DNA from: Pseudomonadota bacterium
Lineage (GTDB): Bacteria > Pseudomonadota > Alphaproteobacteria > Reyranellales > Reyranellaceae
NCBI GenBank assembly: GCA_023386865.1
Contig: JAEWIV010000336.1
Coordinates: 1 to 18,113 of the forward strand
Length of the DNA: 18,113 nt
Direction of reading: 5' to 3'
Part shown: in pieces, positions 6,865-12,496 of the stretch
Position numbering within the stretch: the stretch's first letter is position 1
Layout: every line of letters starts with the position of its first letter
Notes under the pieces: model-generated
What the model saw: only the letters and a program-made list of their open reading frames with translations
Told to the model about the DNA's origin: nothing
The model's database searches: none
Made by a program: the position numbers and the translations under genes

Positions 6865-7893
6865 CTAGACACGCATTCCGCTCGAGCCGCCTGCCCCCTC
6901 GACATCGACAACGATCTTGCCGTTCTGGAGCCCGCTCTCGATATAGCGGTGCGCCTCGACGATCTGCTCCAGGGAAAAAACGCGGTCGATCGCCGGGCGC
7001 AGCGAGCCGGTCGCCAGACGACTCGCTATCCAGTCGACCGCGTGCGCCAGGCGCGCCGCATCGAGGGTGATCTCCCACAGCGTGTAGCCCCGGATCACCA
7101 GGCCCTTGCGCAGCACGGCGAGCAGCGGGAACGGCGTCGGCTCGGGCGAAAGCTGGCCATACTCGACGATCATGGCCGCCCTTCCCGCCGCTTCCGCGAG
7201 AGACGAAAGGCCAGGTCCGGCAACGGGATCGAGGGCCAGCCTGAAACCCTTGTCGCCGGTGATGGCGGCGACGCGCGACACCAGATCTTCCTCGCTGCTG
7301 ACGATCACGTGGTCGGCACCGCTCGATCGAAGGGCTTGGCATTTGGCCGGCGTGCGCGTCACGGCGATGACCTCGCAGCCCAGCAGCTTGGCCATCTGGA
7401 TCGCGCCTCTGCCGACGCTCGAGCTGGCGGCCGTGACCAGCACGCAGTCCCCGGCCCTCAGCGCGCCGTGCTCGACCAACGGGCCGTAGGCCGTCAGATA
7501 TTGCTGCCACACTGCGGCGGCCTGGACGTAGGAGAGGCCAGCCGGCATCGGAACCAGGGCGGTGGCGGGCACGATGGCCCATTCACCGTACACACCGCCG
7601 CGCTGGATATCGAAGTTGGGGACGGTCGATACTTCGTCGCCCGGCCGAACCGATCGCACCTTGTCGCCGACCGCCTCGACGACGCCGCTGCACTCGCGCC
7701 CCAGCCGTGTCGGAAAGACCGTATCGCGCATGGGATACTCGCCACGACGATACTGCGCCTCCGAGTTGTTGAGCCCGATCGCCCGCACCCGCAAGCGCAC
7801 TTCGTCGGGACGCGGTGCTTCGCGAGGCGCGGTCTCCAAACGCAGGACCTCGGGACCCCCCACCTCGTAGAAGCGCACGATGCGGTCACCCAT
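6865..7893 (-). CDS. MDR-family alcohol dehydrogenase/quinone oxidoreductase
   Basis: A 342-residue medium-chain dehydrogenase/reductase without zinc-site cysteine cluster, most like NADPH:quinone oxidoreductases. The GroES-like domain includes VRLRVRAIGLNNSEAQYRRG near 31-50, LGRECSGVVEAVGDKV near 64-79 and PGDEVSTV; the cofactor domain has CVLVTAASSSVGRGAIQMAK near 150-169 and ends with NGKIVVDVEGAG. Compared with relatives it carries a short glycine/serine C-terminal tail. GGAG seven bases before the ATG at 7893 supports the start. It is divergent from an Rrf2 regulator gene only 66 bases away, a layout in which the regulator often controls the enzyme; such pairs commonly answer to electrophile or redox stress. 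It is the third MDR gene of the window, and clearly different in sequence from the other two. Confidence 0.9.
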   Translation of the reverse strand: MGDRIVRFYEVGGPEVLRLETAPREAPRPDEVRLRVRAIGLNNSEAQYRRGEYPMRDTVFPTRLGRECSGVVEAVGDKVRSVRPGDEVSTVPNFDIQRGGVYGEWAIVPATALVPMPAGLSYVQAAAVWQQYLTAYGPLVEHGALRAGDCVLVTAASSSVGRGAIQMAKLLGCEVIAVTRTPAKCQALRSSGADHVIVSSEEDLVSRVAAITGDKGFRLALDPVAGPGLSSLAEAAGRAAMIVEYGQLSPEPTPFPLLAVLRKGLVIRGYTLWEITLDAARLAHAVDWIASRLATGSLRPAIDRVFSLEQIVEAHRYIESGLQNGKIVVDVEGAGGSSGMRV

Positions 7894-7924
7894 GGCTCAG
7901 CTCCGTTCAGCCGGGTGCGGGATT

Positions 7925-7953
7925 GTGACAGCAGCGCCGATGGTGGCTATAAG
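7925..7953 (+). promoter_or_regulatory. Sigma70-type promoter of the Rrf2 gene
   Basis: GTGACA (7925-7930, five of six matches to TTGACA) and TATAAG (7948-7953, five of six to TATAAT) are separated by exactly 17 bases. Transcription would begin about six or seven bases after the -10 box, that is at or beside the GTG start codon at 7960. This predicts a leaderless transcript and puts the promoter inside the region shared with the divergent MDR gene. Confidence 0.55.
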
Positions 7954-7959
7954 GGCCGC

Positions 7960-8373
7960 GTGTCCCAGTCCACCAAGCTCGTCTCCGCGGCCTACATTCT
8001 GGCCTACGTTGCCAGGCATGAACCTGAACTGGTCACCACGGAATCGATCGCGCGAGTCCTGAAGGACCACCCTGCGCGTGTCCGCCAGATCGTATCGGCG
8101 CTGGTCAAGGCCGGCCTGCTGACGTCGTCGCGCGGCGCGGCTGGCGGCATCGTCCTCGCCAAGCCGGCATCCAAGATCGACTTCCGCGAGATCTATGAAG
8201 CGATCGGCGAAAAATCGCCGTTGTCGCTGTCGATGCGTGACGACGACCCCGGCCGGCACTACGCCTGCAACGTGCATTCCGTCGTCTCCCGGCTGTTCCG
8301 CGACATCGAGGCCGAGACCTTGTCGATGCTGGGTGGGTTGACGCTCGACAAGGTGATCAACCGGCGGCCGTAG
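7960..8373 (+). CDS. Rrf2-family transcriptional regulator
   Basis: A 137-residue winged-helix regulator of the Rrf2 family. The N-terminus STKLVSAAYILAYVARHE is the dimer helix region, TTESIARVLKDHPARVRQIVSALVKAGLL (near residues 26-54) the helix-turn-helix, and SSRGAAGGIVLAKP (near 56-69) the characteristic wing. IscR/NsrR-type members carry three cysteines for an iron-sulfur cluster; here only Cys103 is present, so cluster sensing is unlikely and this resembles the YwnA-like, cluster-free group. GTG at 7960 is the only plausible start in frame; AAGGG lies close upstream, but promoter placement suggests a leaderless mRNA. It is divergent from an MDR oxidoreductase, the probable target. Its last 17 bases overlap the end of the convergent ThDP enzyme gene. 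Confidence 0.85.
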   Translation: MSQSTKLVSAAYILAYVARHEPELVTTESIARVLKDHPARVRQIVSALVKAGLLTSSRGAAGGIVLAKPASKIDFREIYEAIGEKSPLSLSMRDDDPGRHYACNVHSVVSRLFRDIEAETLSMLGGLTLDKVINRRP

Positions 8374-10144
8374 CCTGCATGTTCCAGTCGTAGGGAAACG
8401 GCATGGTACCGTGCTTGAGGACGATGGGCACGGCATAGCGCGGCACGACGGTGCTGGCGTCGACATCGACGATGCACAGCCTGCCGGACCGGAATGCGTC
8501 GGCGACCGCCGGCTTGAGCTCGGAGGCGCGTGACACTTTGTACACCTTGGCACGCAGGGCTTCACCGATGAGGCCGAGATCCGGATTCCACAGTTCGCCC
8601 GTCTTCTCGATGCGATAGTGATCGCCCACGCCTCGGCCGAACCGCGCCTTGGCGCCTTCGACCTCGGCCTGGATGGTCTTGTTGTTCAGCACGATCACCA
8701 CGCCTGCGACGCCGTACTCGGTCGCCGTGGCCAGCGACAGGCCGGTATGGATGAATGACTGGTCGCCGACCCAGACGAGCACCGGGTGCTGCGGTCGCTC
8801 CAGGCCGGCTCCAACGACTCCCGGCGGGGCGAAACCCATCTGGCCGAACTGCTGATTGTTGGTTGCGAACCACGGATGCTTCAGGGTGAAGAAGGCGGGC
8901 AGGAAATTCATGATGAAGCCGGTGTCGCAGACCACCGACGTCAACGGCGCGACCTCGTTCACCACGTCGGAAACGTCCTTGACGATGCGGGCGTAGTGGA
9001 GCGGCGCGATCTCCGACTCGACGAGAGGCTTGATCTCCTCGATCCAGGCGCGCCGCCAGCCTGCGATCGTTTCCAGCCACGGTCGCCTCCGCTCGGCCGA
9101 CGCGGGCTTGCTCTTCCAGGCGGCATTGAGCTCCGACAGGGCGTTGCCGGCATCGCTGACGATGCCGACGTCGACCGGATAGACTCGCCCCAGCTCGCCA
9201 GGATCGATGTCGATGTGGACGAGCTTCTGGCCCTTGCCGAAATTGTAGAACGACCAGCCCGCTGTATTGAGGTCGTTGAACCGGGCGCCGATGTTGATCA
9301 CGACGTCGGCCTCGATCGCGGCCTTGACGCCGTGGCCCGTGCCACACCGGTCGACCACGCCCAGCGACATCGGATGATCCTCGGGCAAGGCGCCTTTGGC
9401 GCCGAAATTCGTCGCGACCGGAACCTGTGCTGTCTCGGCGAAGGTCTTGAGTTCCTGCCAGGCACGCGCGTTGTTGACGCCGGTGCCGACCCAGAGGAAC
9501 GGCCGTTCGGCAGCAGCGATCAGATCGACGGCTTGCGATATGGCGCCATGATCCGGACCTGGATTGTGGATGTTGGTCAACCAGCCGGCCAGTTCCGGCA
9601 GCTCGATGTCGACGACCGTGTTCTGAACGTCGAGGGGCATGTAGACCACGACGGGGCCCGGACGCCCGGTAACGGCGATCTTGTAGGCCCGCATGGCCGA
9701 CTGCAGCGCGGTGTCGGGGCGAATGGTCATCACCGCGTGCTTGGTGATCGGCCGGAAGAGCTGGAGGAACTCGTCCTCGCCGTAGCGATAGACCTCCTGG
9801 ATGCCACCGCGTCCCAGCCACTTCGTCGGACCGGAGGCCATCAGGCAGAACATCGGCGTCGAATCGTAGAATGCTTCGGCGATGCCGGGGATGGTGTTGA
9901 AGTTGCCGGGACCGACGGTGGTGCACGTCACCGGGATCGGCAGCGACCGGCGCATGCGCCATTCGATATCGGCCATGTGGATGGCGTGGATCTCGTGGCG
10001 CGCCCGAATGCCTGGAATCCCGACGTCGTACTCCAAGGCGTCGAGCAGCCCCCAATTGGCGTGGCCGTTGTAAAGATAGTAGCGACGAGTGCCGACGGCC
10101 TTGAGGAAATGGGCGATAGCCTGAGCCGCAGTCATCTTGGCCAT
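8357..10144 (-). CDS. ThDP-dependent acetolactate synthase-like enzyme
   Basis: A 595-residue thiamine-diphosphate enzyme with the three-domain layout of the acetolactate synthase/benzoylformate decarboxylase superfamily: N-terminal Pyr domain (to about 180), central domain (about 200-340; NFGAKGALPEDHP, INIGARFNDL) and C-terminal PP domain. Glu51 in RARHEIHA is the conserved glutamate that activates the cofactor, so it is not glyoxylate carboligase, which lacks that residue. The cofactor-metal motif is atypical: GDQSF (460-464) instead of GDGSF, followed by LNNKT at 486-490. No regulatory small subunit is adjacent, which argues against a biosynthetic role in branched-chain amino acids. ATG at 10144 is preferred: AAGGGG is 6 bases upstream and MAKMTAAQAIAHFL is a normal start. 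The substrate, presumably a 2-keto acid, is unknown. Confidence 0.85.
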   Translation of the reverse strand: MAKMTAAQAIAHFLKAVGTRRYYLYNGHANWGLLDALEYDVGIPGIRARHEIHAIHMADIEWRMRRSLPIPVTCTTVGPGNFNTIPGIAEAFYDSTPMFCLMASGPTKWLGRGGIQEVYRYGEDEFLQLFRPITKHAVMTIRPDTALQSAMRAYKIAVTGRPGPVVVYMPLDVQNTVVDIELPELAGWLTNIHNPGPDHGAISQAVDLIAAAERPFLWVGTGVNNARAWQELKTFAETAQVPVATNFGAKGALPEDHPMSLGVVDRCGTGHGVKAAIEADVVINIGARFNDLNTAGWSFYNFGKGQKLVHIDIDPGELGRVYPVDVGIVSDAGNALSELNAAWKSKPASAERRRPWLETIAGWRRAWIEEIKPLVESEIAPLHYARIVKDVSDVVNEVAPLTSVVCDTGFIMNFLPAFFTLKHPWFATNNQQFGQMGFAPPGVVGAGLERPQHPVLVWVGDQSFIHTGLSLATATEYGVAGVVIVLNNKTIQAEVEGAKARFGRGVGDHYRIEKTGELWNPDLGLIGEALRAKVYKVSRASELKPAVADAFRSGRLCIVDVDASTVVPRYAVPIVLKHGTMPFPYDWNMQATAAG

Positions 10145-10176
10145 GACGGTCCCCTTGGTGGTCTCCTCGCGATTAT

Positions 10177-10195
10177 TGTTATTGATTTGATAACA
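10177..10195. promoter_or_regulatory. Palindromic operator candidate upstream of the ThDP enzyme
   Basis: TGTTAT (10177-10182) and ATAACA (10190-10195) form a perfect 6-bp inverted repeat around a 7-base spacer, in a conspicuously AT-rich segment 33 bases upstream of the ATG at 10144. On the minus strand TTGTAA (10203-10198) is -35-like and AATAAT (10177-10172) -10-like, but their 20-base spacing is too long, so the promoter is uncertain. The palindrome looks like a dimeric-regulator site. Confidence 0.45.
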
Positions 10196-10209
10196 TATTA
10201 CAAGCGGCA

Positions 10210-10227
10210 CTCTCCCGGGGTGGAGAG
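10210..10227 (-). terminator. Hairpin between ccrM and the ThDP gene
   Basis: CTCTCC (10210-10215) pairs perfectly with GGAGAG (10222-10227) across a 6-base loop, about 55 bases beyond the ccrM stop and just before the AT-rich promoter region of the next gene on the same strand. A second short stem (CGTCG/CGACG, 10250-10263) lies nearer the stop. Neither has a U tract, so termination is only suggested by position. Confidence 0.25.
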
Positions 10228-10280
10228 GACGTCGAGAGGGGCACGAAATCGTCGGTGCCGACGAGGCCGCACGGTCGGAG

Positions 10281-11384
10281 CTAGAGCCCCGCCCGCACCT
10301 GCTGGCGAAGGTGATCGATCGGCAGGCGCGCGCCGGCCTGCTCGAAGTGCCAGAACGTCCAGCCGTTGCAGGCCGGCGCGCCCTGCACCGCCGCACCGAC
10401 CTGGTGGATCGAGCCGCGATGCTGGCCGCGCGCATTGTCGGCCGACAGCGTGCCGTCGGCGCGCACGCGCGCATGCAGGCGGCCGCTCTGATCGCTGAGC
10501 ACGGTGCCGGGCTGCAGCAGCCCTGCCTCGATCAGCACGCCGAACGGGATGCGCGGCTCGGCGCGCTTGCTGGGCTTGGGTGCCACGTCCTCGCCGGCCA
10601 GCGGCTCGACCTGGGCGATGCGCTTGGCGGCGATCGCGGCATAGTCGGGATCGCGTTCGAGGCCGATGAAGCGGCGGCCGAGGCGCCGCGCCACCGCACC
10701 CGTCGTGCCGGTGCCGAAGAACGGATCGAGGATCACGTCGCCGGGATTGGACGCCGCCATCAGGCAGCGGAACAGGAGCGCCTCGGGCTTTTGCGTCGGA
10801 TGCGCCTTCCTGCCGTCCTCGCCCTTCAGCCGCTCCCCACCGGTGCAGAGCGGCAGCAGCCAGTCGGAGCGCATCTGGATGCCCTCGTTCAGCTCCTTCA
10901 TTGAATCGTAGTTGAAGGTGTAGCGGCTGCGTTGGCCACGCGCCGCCCAGATCAAGGTCTCGTGCGCGTTGGTGAAGCGCTTGCCCTTGAAGTTCGGCAT
11001 CGGGTTGGACTTGCGCCAGACGATGTCGTTCAGGATCCAGAAGCCCTGGTCCTGCAGCGCCGTGCCGATGCGGAAGATGTTGTGGTAGCTGCCGATCACC
11101 CACAGCGTGCCCTCGGGCTTCAGGACGCGGCGGGCGGCGCCGAGCCAGGCGCGGGTGAAGGCGTCGTAGCGGCCAAAATTCGCGAACTTGTCCCAATCGT
11201 CGTCGACGGCATCGACCTTGCTGTTGTCCGGACGCAGCAGCTCGCCCCCCAACTGCAGATTGTAAGGTGGGTCGGCGAATACCATGTCGACGGAAGCTTC
11301 GGGCAGGCGCTGCATCAGTTCCACGCAGTCGCCCACCAGGACTCGGTCCAGATTCTCCCCAGGCATCCGCGGAGGATGAGTCAT
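10281..11384 (-). CDS. ccrM: CcrM-type adenine DNA methyltransferase (GANTC)
   Basis: A 367-residue N6-adenine methyltransferase that closely follows alphaproteobacterial CcrM, the solitary, cell-cycle-regulated enzyme that methylates GANTC. Motif IV is DPPYNLQLGG (38-47), then the very conserved RPDNSKVDAVDDDWD, GSYHNIFRIG, ILNDIVWRKSNPMPNFKG and NAHETLIWA blocks, HPTQKPEALL near 195-204, and the S-adenosylmethionine motif DPFFGTGTTGA (220-230). SKRAEPRIPFG near 272-282 opens the C-terminal domain that ends in CNGWTFWHFE and is required for CcrM recognition. No restriction endonuclease is nearby. ATG at 11384 is chosen; TTG at 11402 and ATG at 11366 are alternatives. None has a Shine-Dalgarno sequence, so the message could be leaderless or weakly translated. 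GANTC sites cluster around the start. Confidence 0.95.
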   Translation of the reverse strand: MTHPPRMPGENLDRVLVGDCVELMQRLPEASVDMVFADPPYNLQLGGELLRPDNSKVDAVDDDWDKFANFGRYDAFTRAWLGAARRVLKPEGTLWVIGSYHNIFRIGTALQDQGFWILNDIVWRKSNPMPNFKGKRFTNAHETLIWAARGQRSRYTFNYDSMKELNEGIQMRSDWLLPLCTGGERLKGEDGRKAHPTQKPEALLFRCLMAASNPGDVILDPFFGTGTTGAVARRLGRRFIGLERDPDYAAIAAKRIAQVEPLAGEDVAPKPSKRAEPRIPFGVLIEAGLLQPGTVLSDQSGRLHARVRADGTLSADNARGQHRGSIHQVGAAVQGAPACNGWTFWHFEQAGARLPIDHLRQQVRAGL

Positions 11385-11408
11385 CCACCGATCTAGCGTC
11401 AAGAAATT

Positions 11409-11425
11409 ACAATTGATTCAATTGT
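11409..11425. promoter_or_regulatory. 17-bp palindrome centred on a GANTC site upstream of ccrM
   Basis: ACAATTGA (11409-11416) and TCAATTGT (11418-11425) are perfect inverted repeats around the single base 11417. The central five bases are GATTC, a CcrM target whose degenerate position is the exact centre of the palindrome. It lies 24 bases upstream of the preferred ccrM start, in the likely promoter area. A second GANTC (GAGTC, 11378-11382) is centred in the 9-bp palindrome ATGAGTCAT that contains the start codon, and a third (GATTC) is at 11351-11355. Confidence 0.6.
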
Positions 11426-11445
11426 TTACGACATCTATCCACAAG

Positions 11446-11623
11446 ATCGAGCCGATGCCGTTGGGCACCCTACCAGACCTAGAACAAGAATAAGGTCACC
11501 TGGCGGAGGCCTATTGGGGAGGGAACCTCCGCCACCCGCATATGGGGGCATGCGGGGCCGATCCTGCTTGGGATGGGACAGGGGACGGCGCGGTGACAAC
11601 CCAAGATAGCGCGGTCCGCGCCG
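11446..11623. other. Structured gene-free region, possible noncoding RNA
   Basis: Within the roughly 460 bases without a supported gene (11385-11848), several strong inverted repeats follow one another. TGGCGGAGG (11501-11509) pairs with CCTCCGCCA (11526-11534); CCCGCAT (11535-11541) pairs with ATGCGGG (11550-11556) immediately after; CGGCGCGG (11586-11593) pairs with CCGCGCCG (11616-11623), in competition with CTTGGG/CCCAAG (11567-11572/11600-11605). GATCG-a-GCC-g-ATGCC (11446-11459) can also close with GGCAT and GGCCGATC further on (ending near 11563). The transcribed strand is unknown and I cannot match it to a family (6S or other RNA would need a covariance search). Beyond 11623 up to the operators I see only weak repeats, such as GCAGG/CCTGC at 11694-11712. 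Confidence 0.3.
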
Positions 11624-11771
11624 GACTTGAGGCCGGCCGCCCGCTTGCCACCGATTGACCACAACCATTTTTTCCAAGCCGTTCATGCCAAATGCAGGCT
11701 GCAGATACCTGCCCGGAGACGCCGTTCGGGACCACCGATGACGACAAGAACATCGCCATTTTTCGCGGATA

Positions 11772-11789
11772 TGACTGATCGCTCAGTCA
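11772..11789. promoter_or_regulatory. TetR-type operator, copy 1
   Basis: TGACTGA (11772-11778) and TCAGTCA (11783-11789) form a perfect 7-bp inverted repeat around TCGC. This is the kind of palindrome bound by TetR-family dimers, 59 bases upstream of a TetR gene, and it is repeated with one change at 11793. Confidence 0.75.
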
Positions 11790-11792
11790 ATT

Positions 11793-11810
11793 TGATTGAC
11801 TAGTCAGTCA
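11793..11810. promoter_or_regulatory. TetR-type operator, copy 2
   Basis: TGATTGA-CTAG-TCAGTCA repeats the first operator with one mismatch in the left arm. The centres of the two copies (11780.5 and 11801.5) are 21 bases apart, two helical turns, so two dimers would sit on the same face of the DNA. The copy overlaps the probable -35 box, so binding should repress the downstream operon. Confidence 0.75.
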
Positions 11811-11825
11811 GAAGTCTCCCAAAAT
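11796..11825 (+). promoter_or_regulatory. Probable promoter of the tetR operon
   Basis: TTGACT (11796-11801, five of six matches to the -35 consensus) lies inside operator 2, and CAAAAT (11820-11825, four of six) follows after 18 bases. Transcription would start near 11832, giving a short leader that still includes GAAGG (11836-11840) ahead of the ATG at 11849. Confidence 0.45.
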
Positions 11826-11848
11826 TACGTAAAAAGAAGGACGTCGGC

Positions 11849-12496
11849 ATGAAGGTCGGGGGGCGGCGACAGGTCAAAGCGAACATCAAGAACGGACTGC
11901 TCATCGAGGAGCGCCGCGAGCGTATCGTCGAGGCAGCGATCGAGGTGTTCCTGACCAAGGGCTTCCATGCCGCCTCGACACGCGACGTCTGCATCCAGGC
12001 CGGCATGACGCCGGGCACCCTGTACAACTACATCCGGTCGAAGGGCGACATCCTCTATCTCGTCTGCGACCAGGCGGTGACGCGCTACCACGAGGCGATC
12101 GAGCGCGCGATCGACGGGGTCGACGAGCCGCGCGAGCGGCTGGAGCGCGCAGTGCGCGCGATGGTCGAGGCGCAGCAACGGCATCGCAAGAACATCCTGC
12201 TGGTGCTGCGCGAGGCCCATGCGCTCGATGCCGAGTCGGGACGCGCGGTGCTGGCACGGGTCGACGGGTTCATCGACACGATCCGCGGCCTGATCGAGGC
12301 CGTGCGGCCCGACGGCGCCAAGGGCGCGTCCGCGGCGCTCCTCGCCGAGGCCATCACCTACCTGCCGACCATGCTGGCGATGCGACGCTGGCGCGTGCGC
12401 CGGGATCTGGCGGCGGAAGACGTCGTCGGCGGGCTGGTGCAGATGATCTACCGCATGCTCGACATGGCGGCGGACGATACGACCTCATCCGGCTGA
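11849..12496 (+). CDS. TetR/AcrR-family transcriptional regulator
   Basis: A 215-residue TetR-family repressor. A basic N-terminal arm of about 20 residues precedes the DNA-binding domain: RRERIVEAAIEVFLTKGFHAAS (near 22-43) and the recognition part TRDVCIQAGMTPGTLYNYIRSK (near 44-65). The rest is helical, as for ligand-binding TetR domains, with LLAEAITYLPTML and VVGGLVQMIYRMLDMA near the end as probable dimer helices. GAAGG lies 8 bases before the ATG. Two tandem TetR-like operators lie just upstream, so autoregulation of the entire operon is very likely. The stop overlaps the start of the acyl-CoA synthetase by one base (TGATG). The inducer is unknown; by comparison with FadR-type and PaaR-type TetR members, an acyl-CoA intermediate made by the next gene product is a reasonable guess. 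Confidence 0.92.
   Translation: MKVGGRRQVKANIKNGLLIEERRERIVEAAIEVFLTKGFHAASTRDVCIQAGMTPGTLYNYIRSKGDILYLVCDQAVTRYHEAIERAIDGVDEPRERLERAVRAMVEAQQRHRKNILLVLREAHALDAESGRAVLARVDGFIDTIRGLIEAVRPDGAKGASAALLAEAITYLPTMLAMRRWRVRRDLAAEDVVGGLVQMIYRMLDMAADDTTSSG

Noticed and set aside
8357..10144. Glyoxylate carboligase, to pair with the Hyi-like gene
   Set aside because: The protein keeps the cofactor-activating Glu51, which glyoxylate carboligase lacks, and the two genes are on opposite strands more than 5 kb apart.
8786..10498. 570-codon plus-strand open frame opposite the ThDP enzyme
   Set aside because: Composition is typical of an antisense shadow and it crosses the promoter region of the ThDP gene; no motif supports it.
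11385..11402. TTG at 11402 as the ccrM start
   Set aside because: It would add six residues not expected for the family and has no ribosome-binding site; ATG at 11384 is preferred, although it also lacks one.
11407..11429. CtrA box before ccrM
   Set aside because: In Caulobacter ccrM is activated by CtrA (TTAA-N7-TTAA). Here only TTAC-like halves with wrong spacing are seen, so no CtrA site is claimed.
11661..11680. T6 tract at 11668-11673 as an intrinsic terminator
   Set aside because: No stable stem lies immediately before the T run on the plus strand, and it is in the wrong orientation for ccrM.
11435..11759. Short minus-strand frames (82-83 codons) in the ccrM-tetR gap
   Set aside because: Rich in Pro, Gly and Arg, no ribosome-binding site, and they run through the inverted repeats; more likely spacer or structured RNA than protein.
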